Assembly: GCA_051453625.1 (NCBI GenBank) | Contig: JBOZIK010000001.1 | Coordinates: forward strand, 159,811,336 to 159,875,335 | Direction of reading: 5' to 3' | DNA length: 64,000 bases | Source of the DNA: Welwitschia mirabilis | Taxonomy: Eukaryota > Gnetophyta > Gnetopsida > Welwitschiales | Part shown: positions 1 through 10,060 of the stretch, piece after piece | How positions within the stretch are numbered: the first letter of the stretch is position 1 | Layout: every line of letters starts with the position of its first letter | The notes under the pieces: generated by a model | Seen by the model: the letters and a program-made list of their open reading frames with translations, nothing else | Databases searched by the model: none | What the model was told of the DNA's origin: nothing | Position numbers and translations under genes: made by a program

Positions 1-480
1 TCCAAACCGTTTGCCATGATTCTGGTAAGAAGCTCAACACAACTTGAAGATCTTCTTCAAAATTTATACCCAAATCATCGATCTGAGTAAACAAGCCATT
101 CATCTCATCTAAATGACTTTGTAAAGATGTTCTTTCCTTCATTTTAATCTTGAAAACCCTATTAATTGTATAATATTTATTCATTCCAATGGGCTGATCA
201 TACCTTTCATTTCAACGTTTTCTACAAGATATGTGCCTCAGTGATTCCCTAGTACGTTCCAAGTATACCGTTGCCAAGATATGGACGGATTGTGGTGAGA
301 GCTTTCCGGTTGAGTTTTTTCCATTCTTCGTCAGGGCATGTCTTCAACCAATTAGCATCTGACAATCCAGATGCTGCTTTCACTTCGCCCTTTGATTTGA
401 GAACAACATTTCATTCCTTCGAGAAAAGAATATCCTCCATCAAGATTTTCCAATTTTCCCAGTTTTCGACTCAAATCAAT
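1..480 (-). pseudogene. Copia-0 gag fragment (UBN2-type), decayed
   Basis: Minus-strand translation gives a recognisable Copia Gag. An N-terminal stretch NWENWKILMEDILFSKE lies near 434-465, the usual W-x-x-W start of Copia capsid. Later comes KMKERTSLQSHLDEMNGLF followed by an L-S-F-L-P-E-S-W segment near 1-40, the classic Leu-Pro-x-x-W motif of the family. An in-frame TGA directly after the SKE motif and other lesions show it is not functional. Gag would form the virus-like particle that packages element RNA. The fragment runs off the left edge of the window, so zinc knuckle and pol are not seen. It belongs with the leader, PBS and LTR that follow to the right. Plus-strand open frames over this stretch are shadows. 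Confidence 0.85.
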
Positions 481-762
481 CTGTCTGTTGTTGACAAGTG
501 TTCCATCTTATATAAACCTTAGCAGTTCAATTTGCAACCCAGAAAAAGCTTGGCCGCTTATGCACTTCGCGTGCGCTTGCACAAAGCTCGCTTTGCTTGC
601 AACCCGTGGGCTATGCTCACAGAAATGCCCTTTGCATTGTTCGCTCACGCCCTTTTCCACTCTAGCTGCTCTGCTCGCTCTGCTTCCTTTGTTTCACAGG
701 CCACTCGCTCACTTCGTGAAGGGCCTCTACAAAAATTTGGACAAAAAAACACTTCAAACCTT
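481..762 (-). other. Copia-0 untranslated leader and gag start
   Basis: This stretch lies between the gag homology and the primer-binding site of the minus-strand Copia. It is clearly GC-richer than the flanks (about 560-725) and has no recognisable protein domain. In family terms this is the 5' leader, where packaging signals usually sit. The function here is inferred from position only. Confidence 0.5.
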
Positions 763-774
763 GCTCTGATACCA
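763..774 (-). other. Copia-0 primer-binding site (initiator Met tRNA type)
   Basis: The minus strand reads TGGTATCAGAGC, the standard PBS of plant Copia elements that prime from initiator methionine tRNA. It lies two bases inside the LTR boundary, as expected. Confidence 0.9.
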
Positions 775-776
775 CT

Positions 777-1102
777 TATTACAAATCTTTACTGTAAATA
801 AATGCTAAAGAAAATGAAATAGTGGGCACAAAAACAACGGATAGATTTATGTGGAAAGCCCTTTCAGGAAAAACCACAGGAAGCAAGCAGAGCCTTAATC
901 TTATTCAAGGAGCAAAAGAATCACCATACAAACTGTCCCCCACGCGACGTTTAAATAGGTTTAGGGTTTCAAGCGAAGACAATCTAGAAACTTCCTCCCC
1001 TTTTCCTTCCTTTTCTTTTCTTTATTTAAATACCTCAAGGAGTTAAAACATAACCTTCTTTTACAATATTACAAAAAGGGGGGTCAATGTTAAAACATAA
1101 CA
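777..1102 (-). repeat. Copia-0 5' LTR
   Basis: The LTR adjoins the PBS. Read on the plus strand it begins TATTA (probably decayed TGTTA) and ends TAACA at 1,102, giving the short inverted termini of an LTR about 326 bp long. On the minus strand a TATTTAAA box near 947-954 could be the promoter. The partner LTR lies outside the window, so the left limit of the element and its target duplication cannot be checked. Confidence 0.7.
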
Positions 1103-1790
1103 TTACAATATAAATAAGACAAATTTGGCTTCACTTTTCCAACATAATGGATTTGGTGAATTCTGCATTATATATATGCCTTTTTGTATTTTTGCCTTCT
1201 TGTAAAAACATCACTTACATTAATGAAATATCACGTTCGCATTTCCTGTACTTTACATTTTGCATCTTATTCCATGGGTCTTGTTCATGTTTAATCAGCT
1301 TACGTTGGTAGGTTTGTTAAGGGGCTGATATGAGGAACGAGATCTATGAAAGGTACCAGTGGTGGAAAATTAAGTGTGAATAACTTTATATGTCTTTGCG
1401 GGAGCTAAATAGAAGGATTGAACTTGATCAATCAAGAAATCACAAGAAAATAGGCATTTTTCAAGAGTATCGCCACTTACATCACCCAACAGTGCAAGTT
1501 ATTGCAAACTTGCATGCAAACTGAGTGCCTAATGAGGGATCTCATGATGACTTCTTTTGTGAGTGTCACCACATACCATTAGTCGACAATGATTCATCGA
1601 CCATACATTTTATTTGATATCATTGCCACATAGTGCCACCTAGTCATAGTACCTAGCGGCACCTTCATCTATGTTCAACGGGAAGCATTGCCACTTGTGG
1701 TTGCCAAGTGACACAAATAGTGACAATAGCAGTTATGTAGCCAACCCACTTAGCTTCCCCTCCAACATCTACCTAATTTGAAGGCTGTTT
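1103..1790. other. No gene identified
   Basis: AT-rich DNA flanking Copia-0. A 44-codon open stretch beginning MSLRELNRRIEL occurs at about 1,391-1,524 on the plus strand, but it has no recognised homology and no splice context I trust. A weak inverted similarity to 2,812-3,000 is noted under findings. Confidence 0.4.
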
Positions 1791-1791
1791 G

Positions 1792-1947
1792 AACAAGGGC
1801 CTTGTCCTTGCCAAAGGAGCCTTCCCATTGCTTGGATGATGTGACAGGAATAGTAGATATTGAGAAAGCCATTGAAAGAGACTTGAAAACAGATCGCTTG
1901 CTTGGTCTTGTCAGATGGGGTGAGAGCTTTGTGTTTAAGCCCTCAAT
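1792..1947 (+). pseudogene. Exon-like segment 1 of an unrecognised gene fragment
   Basis: An open plus-strand frame runs from about 1,792 through a charged, helical-looking stretch containing the sequence DIEKAIERDLKTDRLLGL. It ends in GEFVFKP-like residues (actual residues WGESFVFKPS) immediately before a consensus splice donor, GTAAGT, at 1,948. The phase left at this donor matches the open frame after the acceptor at 2,661. I do not recognise the protein family. It could be a host gene fragment, a decayed exon or chance. Upstream the frame closes with a TGA near 1,787, so a further exon or acceptor would be needed. Confidence 0.3.
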
Positions 1948-2661
1948 GTAAGTCATGTATTTGAGTATTTGACTTAATAAAAATTCTTATTTCTGTTTCT
2001 CAAGTTATGTATTGATATAAAAATTGTAGATCAATGTGTCAAATATAGATGTGAGAGTTGATAACATAATTTGAGACTATTTGGGTGACAACTAACGAGA
2101 TCCACATTGTGACTTGCATTATTTAGTTTAGATGCATTGTTGTTTCCTTTTGATAAGTATAACTTTTTATGAAATAGTTTGCATTTTCTTTCTCTCAAGT
2201 GCTCATTTACCCTCTATCCTCTCGTCTTCACTGGTTACAATACTCGAGATTGTTAATCGATGCTAAATGAATGCTTCAAGAAGTTGCACAATAGTTCCAT
2301 CAATAGCATTGCATGAAGGTGTAAGCAACGATTTCTAAACAATAGTTTCATATGACAAGAATAATGGTATTATTTATTTTATGTATAGTACAAAACGACA
2401 TAAAAATATTGAAGCTTTCGTTTAGGCAACTTCAGAGTTGATTGTTTTGAATTTCTATGTTTCTCTTAATTAGTTACATTTTTTGAGATATGAGACTCTA
2501 ATTTTCATTTAATTGGTTTTTTGTCTATATGAAATCGGCTTCAGAAGTGTTTTTATGAAAAATTATTATGTTATTTTTATGGTAGATCCAGGAACCTGTG
2601 GCTGATAGTATCAATGACACGTTTGCCGTTGTGTTTTGCTGTTATGTTTTATATCTTCCAG

Positions 2662-2794
2662 AAACTTGATGGCCAAGCAGAATATATCTGAGCTTGGATT
2701 TACAGGAAATGACAATATAGAGGAAGGAACAAACGAAACTACGAACACAGTCCATGGAGTTGGAAGTGAATCAGTTGGTGGGTTTAAAAACTAA
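2662..2794 (+). pseudogene. Exon-like segment 2 of the same fragment
   Basis: A pyrimidine-rich acceptor (TATCTTCCAG) ends at 2,661. After it an open frame with polar, Asn/Glu/Thr/Gly-rich sequence (for example NISELGFTGNDNIEEG) runs to a TAA at 2,792-2,794. One base from this exon completes the codon split at 1,947, so the two segments join in frame across a proposed intron of about 714 bp. This phase agreement is the main support. No domain is recognised. An additional short open stretch after another AG at about 2,996 (residues including ERWYGILVGVICDSEG) could be a third exon, but its phase does not fit well. Confidence 0.28.
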
Positions 2795-5400
2795 AAATTC
2801 TTGATTGTATCTTAGATAAAATGCAATGAGCACAATTTGTCCACCAACGGATTTTGATGTTCATGAAAATCACATAAACTGTGTTGTGATAAGCGTCTAT
2901 ATTCACAAAAAGGAAAAGAGTTCTTCCAGCGTTGGAGCCTGATTTTTCGGATTTCATGGTTTTTCCTTTCTCTTGTTACCTCTTGGTTAATGCAGAGTTC
3001 ATATGTTGAAAGATGGTATGGAATTCTAGTGGGAGTCATATGCGACAGTGAAGGGAGAATCTTGCATCACGTTAATGAGAGAATTTAATTTAATTGTTAA
3101 AGATTACAATGAAAGTATTTACATGTGACTTAAACAGAAGAAACATAGTTTAACAACATAATAAAGATGCTTCAGAGTGAACTGTATTCCCTTACGTCTC
3201 CACATTAATGCACAGAAATATTTGTTGAAAATTTATGATTTTTTAACAGTTGAGAAAAAGTCGTGATATGCATTAATATCGTTTCCCATGGCAATGTTCA
3301 AATATCGTTTTTAGGTTTCTAGATTCTCGATATTTGAAAGGGAGCCCTGCAACCATTCATTGAATGTGCAATCTTCTTTGACATCTTTGTTGGTGGTGTG
3401 CTAAGGAAAGACTAAGTGTAATTTTGGGGGTAGGATTTTCCTTTTGAATTTTTGTAACCAAGCACTGAGGAATTTATATCATCAAGATTTGTACTTCAAA
3501 TAGATTTTGTATCTATAAAAGTAGGCAGTTTTCAATATTAAACAAAAAAGTTTAATTTGAAATTACTATGAATACACAGGACCTCTTCCGACCATTCTTT
3601 CTTTATTGTATCTTAAACTAAAGAATTAAATATAAACTGGCCCCTGAAGCTTGGATTAAACTTCACATATGTTTCTGAACACATAAACTTCCATTTTCTT
3701 TTCTAAAATCCTTTGTTTTTCAGTTTTTGATTAAGAAAAGTTTGCATATCATAAGTTTTATGCTTAATCATTATTTATTAAGAAACCAAGAGGCACAGGG
3801 GCTTCTGAAAATGTAAATACTTGTCAAGTTCCACCAAGCAGACCCTGTAGGTATATACCAGATACAAGATAACAGTTTTGAAATGTTTCAATTGTAAGAC
3901 GAATATATTTTAAATTCTTATTTGATCACCACTCTAAAGACGCAGAATTGACTATTGGCAATGAATTGAGAAGTTCTAGTTGTCTTGCTTGTAGGTAAAT
4001 TTACCATCCTTATTGTCTGTGGTAAGAGGTTTGATAGGTTTGATCAAAGTGTTTCTCTTTCTCATCTAAATTTTAGGCCTTTCCAGTATTTTTATTATAA
4101 TAGGCAATATACTTTGAACGGTGCACCAAGGAAGGTTTTTTAATTTCTTATTAAAAAATTGGTTTATGAGGCCCTCATCATGGATAAAATCAAACCCTTG
4201 TTATTGATAAAATTTGGTGATTGTTTTAGGATGTAATAAATCCACAGTATGTCTTTTAGATATTGAATCATTTTTTGTGAGATGTGAAGTATAAACGTAA
4301 ATGTAATAATGGTGTAACTTGGTAAATATATATGTTGTTCTTCTATACCTTGAATCCAGGGTTTAGAGCTAATAACTCAAGAGACGTGTCGTGACATGTG
4401 TATGCTTGTTCAACTTCTAGATTCATGTGTTAGTAGTTTATTATCTTGAAATAGAATTGGACTTTGTTCGTAGGCATCAATAAGTACCATGAATGACATA
4501 TTGACCTTGATAATTTTAAGGAATAAGACAAAGGTAAAAAGTAATTTAAGAAAATATTTTCCCAAATTAAATGGAAAAAAGAAGTAAAGTCTTAGCCTTG
4601 GTCAATTCTATTGATAAGACTAATATTAAGAGCAATTCTTAATGAGTTTTCAATGGAATCAATCAATTTTAAAAAACATCGAGTTTTTGGGTTTTGGCTA
4701 ATATTGTGTTACACATATCTTTGCAACACCATGGAGATCCTTTTATTGAAGAGACCATGATGTAAATAAGTTACAGATTCTTCAAGAACTCACACACTTA
4801 CTAGAGGATTCCATCCTCACACACTTAATAGGGGATTCCATTCATTTTCTTTTTAACATTTCCGCAACCTTTCTCAAGTGCACTCATGTATTAAATGCCT
4901 CTAGAATATGTCAAAGTGTTATCCATTAAAAAAGATGTCCAAACAGTTTCTAAGGATGTGATTTATTAAGGTCATAAAGTTTATCAAGGCATTGCTTAGT
5001 TTGAGTAACACAACTATAAAATCAAAATGATTATAACAGGTTTTCAAAGTATTCTTTTATATGTTGTATTTTGATCTAATGATAATCTAGTTTGTACTTA
5101 CATTCCTATATTGGATTGAAAAGATTGTCATATGATCCTTCAAACATATTTGATTTTTTATTTTCATCTTTCTTTATACTTTTGATGCACTTGTAAATGG
5201 TATTAGTCTTAAGGATAATCAAAGCTTGCGTGCAAGGATAATCAAAGCTTTGTTGCAAAGCTATGTTAGCCATTCAAATGAAAGGACCTATTTTTTTCTT
5301 CACTGAAAACGGTGGGAAATCAAGGAAAAATCTTCAATTAGTTGGAAATCTGAACAAATGAAGACTTCTAGAGTGTGATTATCACAAGAAAAGCTTAAAG
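2795..5400. other. AT-rich sequence without recognisable features
   Basis: I see no retroelement domain, LTR pair, RNA gene or convincing open frame here. A 26-bp imperfect tandem duplication (CTCACACACTTA...GGATTCCAT) lies at 4,789-4,842. A short direct repeat, AAGGATAATCAAAGCTT, occurs twice at about 5,212-5,250. The right end may contain the 5' untranslated region of the LINE that follows. Confidence 0.5.
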
Positions 5401-5579
5401 ATCTAGTCAAATCCACATCCATTGGAGTGGAGGGGGGTCACATTGAACTACATTATTGCAAAGTGTTTCATGCTGAAAATGGGCAAGGGCAAGTAACAAA
5501 GAACATAGAAGATAAAAGAAGAAATCAGTAAAGGACTGTTTTCTTGGGGTAACAAACACAAACGCATAGTATGGAGGAA

Positions 5580-6100
5580 GCAATAATGGTTCCAAGATCT
5601 GAATGGGATGCTATGATCACAAAAATCAATAGCATGAAGAGCATCATTCAGGGCGTGGTTCTATAGATGCAAACTGTAGCTCACCATTCGGCACAAATGA
5701 ACGAGTTGCATATGGAGTTTTTGAAGATTGAAAATAGCATACAGAATCTAACAAAAATGAATAGCATTGAGGAAAAGCTAACATAATTGAATCCAAGATT
5801 GGGTAAAAAATGAAGGTTGCCTCAACCATCTTAGAGGCAATTAAGGAAGAGGAAGCAAAAAAAGTAAAATTTCCCCAACCTATGATTAGTTGGTCTCCTA
5901 AAAAGAGAGAACAAAGATCTATTATAGGAGATTCTTGAAGTTTTCAAAGAGAAAATGCACACTCTAGAGCAGCTAGTCCAATATGCTTTTTGCATTGGTT
6001 GAAAAGGCAAAAAAACACATCACATTGCTATTAGACTCAAAGAACATTATGCCCATGATAGAGTATAGAACAATTGCATTTGAATGTGGATAAAGGACTG
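5580..6100 (+). pseudogene. LINE ORF1, N-terminal part (coiled coil and RNA-binding region)
   Basis: A plus-strand frame from an ATG at about 5,588 gives a heptad-like, Met/Leu/Ile-rich stretch (SEWDAMITKINSMK, then MNELHMEFLKIENSIQN) typical of the coiled coil of LINE ORF1 proteins. After several stops it is followed by LEQLVQYAFCIG and IAIRLKEHYAHDRV near 5,960-6,065. These resemble the basic RNA-binding part of ORF1 (family pattern hRIG...RPIlvrF...R..V). ORF1 proteins coat the LINE RNA as trimers. The frame is cut at about 6,100 by the Copia-1 LTR and resumes at 9,230. The assignment rests on motif pattern and position upstream of the endonuclease. Confidence 0.55.
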
Positions 6101-6579
6101 TGAGGTAGCCNNNNNNNNNNCATGACTTCCTAATTCTCTCATTCTATTACTTCCATTTTCTAGCTGCCACATTCTACGTTATGATGTTATTAAAAAATAC
6201 AACATTGTATCTTTAGGATCCTAAATCATTACTTCCATTCCAACTTCCACATTCTATGTTATGATGTTATCTAAGAATAGAACAACCTATATTTAAGACT
6301 ATAAGCAAGATAGGAAGGGTCTGAGGAATATGCATGTGTATTCCTTTTCTTAGCAAATCATCAATTCCTTTGCTTTGAAAGAAAATATTGTAATTATCTT
6401 TGAGCTTTAACCTTCAAAGATATGCTACTAATAGTCTAGGAACCAATTTTGCTAGCATTTTTTCCTTGAACATTTTCCCTATAATAATTCCACCTCTTTC
6501 CTTTTTCGTTCATTTTTAAATTCTGTTTGTTTTTAATTTGGGTCATAGAAATCATATGATCGCATGTCTAGGAATAGCA
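6101..6579 (+). repeat. Copia-1 5' LTR (contains a 10-N gap and an internal duplication)
   Basis: It aligns over its length with 8,790-9,229, sharing for example AGAACAACCTAT and CTTTGAGCTTTAA-like blocks, and ends GGAATAGCA just before the PBS. It starts TGAGG at 6,101, and the N gap at 6,111-6,120 agrees in size with the partner LTR. It is about 40 bp longer because a block of about 44 bp is present twice (6,147-6,190 and 6,229-6,270). Confidence 0.85.
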
Positions 6580-6582
6580 AAT

Positions 6583-6594
6583 TGGTATTACAGC
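6583..6594 (+). other. Copia-1 primer-binding site, mutated
   Basis: TGGTATTACAGC differs from the Met-type PBS TGGTATCAGAGC at three bases. It lies three bases after the 5' LTR, so its position supports the call. Confidence 0.7.
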
Positions 6595-6654
6595 AACATG
6601 GTTTTGCACAATATGTGCTTCCTGTCCAAGTAATCATAGTGAAATCATAGCCAG

Positions 6655-7035
6655 TTCGTCAAAAGTTGAGGTAGAAAAGTTTATTGGGTATAATTTTGAA
6701 CTGTGGAAGATCTAGATGAAGTATCTCCTCATTGAAAAAGAACAATAGAATGGAGTTGCAGAATGCTTCAATAGAACGTTGATGAATCATGCCACACACA
6801 TGCTTAGTGAATCCTATCTTTTATAAGTGTTTCTAGGATAAAGCTATAATGCCTTCATCTTACCTCATCAAAAGACCTTCTCTGTTGACACTTGATGGAA
6901 AGATCAGAAGAAATCTAGATTGGTAAGTACATCACTTTAAGTTGTCTAAAATTTTTGGTTGTGAAGCATTTGTACACCTTCCAAAGACTAATAGGTCAAA
7001 ATTCGACTTGTATCTTTCTTGCTTATAGGCAAGAG
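6655..7035 (+). pseudogene. Copia-1 gag stub joined to integrase remnant
   Basis: The frame VEKFIGYNFELWKI near 6,668-6,713 is the start of Copia Gag, where an F-x-G-x-N-F-x-x-W motif is usual. At about 6,748 the sequence jumps to NGVAECFNRTLMNHATHML, the segment just after the catalytic Glu of Copia integrase. This is followed by ASYLIKR and by KIFGCEAFVHLPKTNRSKFD near 6,950-7,005, the integrase C-terminal region. The catalytic D-D-E core upstream of this is gone. The junction looks like a deletion of more than 1 kb compared with a complete element. Confidence 0.8.
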
Positions 7036-7477
7036 TTAAAGCTTATAACTCAAAAACTAATCTACAGTCAAGATGTTGTACTAAAAAAAAAAAAAAAATG
7101 GATGTTTGAAGGAAGAATCTTCAAGTGATGTTAACTTTTGAATATTTCTTAGTTGAAAATAATAAAAAAATTGATGAGGGTTAGCCTTACTTAGCTAGGC
7201 ACATTGCCCTAAGGGCATAGGATGAAAATAGCAAAGTTGTGCTGGAGGAAAATAATTTAAGTGAAGATGTAGCTTCAAAACAACAAAATGAAGTCCAACC
7301 ACTAAGATAATCAACACAACTAAGAAAATTATCTTCACCTCTAGAGGAGTAAATATTGTTTGTTGAAAATGGCGAACCATCAACATAAGATGAAGCATGT
7401 ACATCTATACATAAAATAGGATAGAAACAAGCAATAGATGTGGAAATGTTATCTATACATAGAAATAAAGTGTGGAA

Positions 7478-7975
7478 ATGGGTTGATCTTCCTCTTGTAG
7501 AATGCAAATGGGCATATAGAATAAAATCTAGAGATTTATACAAATCTCATCTTGTGGCTAAACTATATTCATAGAAAAGGGGAATTGATTATGATGAGAT
7601 GTTTTATCCAATAGATTAAGTAAACACCCATAAGATCATTCTTATCCATTATAGCCATTTATGATCTTGAACAAATAGATGTTAAAACAACATTCCTTGA
7701 TGCAGGAAATATATATATACACACACATTTTATGGACTCAAAGAAGCATTAAGGATGTTGAATAAAAAGTTTAATGACCACATATTAAATCTTCACTTTG
7801 TTGGAAGTTTGGAAGACTCCTGTATGTATGTCAAAAACACAAATAAAAACTGTATTACTTTCCTGCTATATGTTGATGACATGTTAATAACAAAAAATAA
7901 TATACATGAAGTTATGGAACTAAAGCTTCATCTGTCTTCTAAATATGAGATGAAGAATGTTGGTGCTACATAAAA
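7478..7975 (+). pseudogene. Copia-1 reverse transcriptase remnant
   Basis: The fragments read in order as ECKWAYRIKSRDLYKSHLVAK, then RGIDYDEMFYP, then DLEQIDVKTTFLDA, and finally a 72-codon open stretch (7,755-7,973) containing FLLYVDDMLIT. Y-V-D-D-M is the Copia form of the catalytic polymerase motif. The FLDAG segment corresponds to the part leading into the family's FLNGxLxE motif. A poly-A run at 7,084-7,098 and several stops and shifts interrupt the frame. The RT would copy the element RNA in the particle; here it is dead. Confidence 0.85.
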
Positions 7976-8339
7976 GATATTAGACATGAATATTTAAAGA
8001 GACAAGGCTAACTAAAGTATTTGGATTGGACAATTTGCATTGGTTAAAAAGATCTTAAAGAAATTTAATATGAAGACTACAAGAGTGTGGCGAATAAAAC
8101 TTTCAAGTGAACAATGCCCAAAGACAAAAGAAGATAAAGAGCTCATGTCAAATATTCATTACTGCTGTCAATGATCACTACTAGACCTAATATTTTCTAC
8201 TTGTTGGAAAACTTAGCAAGTATAACCAAATCTAGGGACAAAACATTGGATTATAGCCAAAACAGTCTTTTGATACCTCTATGGTCCTATGAACTATGGA
8301 ATTTGTTACCAAAATGATTACACTAGACTTCATGGCTTC

Positions 8340-8620
8340 GTTTATGTAGACTAGGGTGATGATGTTGATAGCAGGAAATCTACAAGTGCATATGTGTTTA
8401 AGCACTTGCTAATCTAGCATGCAAACTAGTAAGCTAGCTTTGAACTCAAAGGTAGTAAGGCTACTATGAAAATTAACTGTGACAACCAAAGTGCTATCAC
8501 CATATCTAGGAATTCTACATTTACACCTAAATAAATCACATTAAATATAATAGCACTACATATGGAAGAAAATAAAGAAGATAAGGATTCTTCTAGAAAA
8601 GATTACTATAGAAGACAATC
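8340..8620 (+). pseudogene. Copia-1 ribonuclease H remnant
   Basis: DDVDSRKSTSAYVF near 8,350-8,395 is the Copia RNase H signature (D-x-D-D-R-K-S-T-S-G-Y in the family). CDNQSAITISRN near 8,476-8,512 carries the D-N-x-S-A-I segment. A stop follows TPK, where the family has the T-K-H-I-E motif. The domain would degrade RNA in RNA-DNA hybrids. Confidence 0.8.
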
Positions 8621-8789
8621 TTGCTAACATTCTTACAAAGTCAACTCTTGTTGAAAGTTCATATGGTATCAATTAGTCTTTGGTCTTCTTGAGATTTGAT
8701 ATACCAAAAAGGTCTAGATAGGTCATCAAGACAACTTTACCTTCAAGAGGAAGAACGGTAAATATGGTTGAAGACATAAGGTAGGTAGT

Positions 8790-9229
8790 TGAGGATAAAT
8801 CTACCTCGATAGATGACTTTCTTGATTCTCTCATTTTATTACTCCCATTATAGTTGTCACATTCTATGTTACGGTGTTATCCAAAAATAGAACAACCTAT
8901 AATTATTGCCCTAAATAATATGTAAGGGTATGAGGAATGTTCCTCTGTATTGTTAATTACCCAGAATGGTTTAGCACTATTCCTCTTCCTAGAAGCTTAA
9001 CAATTTCTCCGCTTTCAAGGAAAATATTATAATGATCTCTAAGCTTTAATCTTTAAAGCTATGCTACTAATGGTCTCGAAATTGATTTTGCTGGGTTTTT
9101 TTTGTTTTACCTTGAAGGTTTTGCCATAGGTAATTTTGTGTCTCTTCTTTTTTTTTTTTGCATTTTTAAATTCTATTTGTTTTAAATTTGAATTGTAGAC
9201 ATGGTATGATTACACATTTGGGAATAACA
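8790..9229 (+). repeat. Copia-1 3' LTR
   Basis: Partner of 6,101-6,579, about 440 bp, ending GGGAATAACA. It lacks the second copy of the block duplicated in the 5' LTR. A purine-rich run, CAAGAGGAAGAACGG, lies about 35 bp upstream and may be the PPT, although the spacing is longer than usual. Confidence 0.8.
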
Positions 9230-9752
9230 TTATAACAACTTAGAAGGGGAGAAACTTTAGATCAATGAAGATCTTACAAAGATAAAAGGAGGGAAAAAAG
9301 AAGAAGACAGAATAAAGTAAAGAATGTGCATGCTCAAGGTAAATTTTCTTACCTTAATGCAAAGGAGATTGCAATAATAAAGCAGAAACACAATCCAAAA
9401 AATTCCTAATGATGGTATGATGTGAGTTTTTCAAACACTTATAAGAATGTAGCAAGTAAAGTGCTTGCTTTTAATAACATTAGTTTTTCCAACAATTTTG
9501 ATGTCTTTCATTTAGTTGAAACATGAGTGGGTGAAGGCTATGAAGATTTTGCAATACAAGGTTTTATAAAAATTTACATAAGGAGTGTGGGGAAGGCTAG
9601 TGGAGGAAGACCTAAAAAAATTATATGTTTAATTCAAAAATAGTTAGAGCATTGTAAAACAATGGAATAGGTAGATGCATTTAACTAATTTTGTGGGCTT
9701 AAATTTCACCTTATTGCAGGTTTTCCGGTAAGTAAAACTCACTCCTAAGAGG
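9230..9752 (+). pseudogene. LINE ORF1 C-terminus and start of ORF2 endonuclease
   Basis: Immediately after Copia-1 the sequence gives a strongly basic stretch (DKRREKRRRQNKVKNVHAQG, then KFSYLNAKEI), ending at a TAA near 9,408. This resembles the basic C-terminus of LINE ORF1. The next frame shows NNFDVFHLVET near 9,490-9,523 and VGKASGGRPKKI near 9,588-9,623. These match the N-terminal APE-type endonuclease of LINE ORF2 (family pattern ...D-I-x-x-L-x-E-T-W... and G-R-x-S-G-G). A TGA replaces the Trp codon after the E-T pair. The endonuclease nicks the target DNA to prime reverse transcription. Confidence 0.75.
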
Positions 9753-10060
9753 TTCTGATGATAAATCGTAACGCCCAGCGAAAAAGACATACAATTCCTG
9801 TTTTCGCCCCACTAGTATCTAGTATGTATGTGCGAGCTCTTGACAGAACCCAACAACAGGACACGGTTTTCAATATGTTCCCAGTCCGGCCTTCTGGTTT
9901 CGGGGCGTACCCACACTGGGGGTGGGTCCGCCTCCCAGAAGACCTTACCTGACTATATGATGCGGCTTGTGCTGGTTGGAATTGCTTACGGGGAATCCTC
10001 CTCCAACATGCCCACCCAGTGTTTGGGGTTAGGGAAAGATTTCTAATATTTAACTCTTAC
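9753..10060. mobile_element. 308-bp GC-rich insertion in the LINE, flanked by AGAGG
   Basis: This block is conspicuously GC-richer than everything around it and interrupts the LINE endonuclease. AGAGG occurs exactly on both sides (9,748-9,752 and 10,061-10,065), as a 5-bp target duplication would. An alternative reading is a solo LTR from TGATGATAAATC at 9,756 to TTACA at 10,061, whose flanks match less well. Open frames inside are short and overlap. No family is recognised; it could be a solo LTR or a small non-autonomous element. Confidence 0.55.

Larger units (their letters stand above)
6101..9229 (+). mobile_element. Copia-1, internally deleted Ty1/Copia element
   Basis: Two related LTRs (6,101-6,579 and 8,790-9,229) flank a PBS, a stub of gag, and pieces of integrase, reverse transcriptase and ribonuclease H in Copia order. 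The interior is only about 2.2 kb. The gag zinc knuckle, the protease and the N-terminal half of integrase are missing: gag passes directly into integrase at about 6,748. It lies inside LINE ORF1. No clear target duplication is visible. Confidence 0.85.

Noticed and set aside
560-725. GC-rich island as a possible host gene exon
   Set aside because: Its position between PBS and gag of Copia-0 makes it element leader.
271-801. Plus-strand open frames of 83-93 codons
   Set aside because: Shadows of the minus-strand Copia-0 gag and leader; no homology of their own.
1750-1956. 68-codon minus-strand frame
   Set aside because: Covers the plus-strand exon-like segment with splice signals; no support on the minus strand.
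7187-7543. 118-codon minus-strand frame
   Set aside because: Opposite to the Copia-1 integrase/RT remnants, with no homology.
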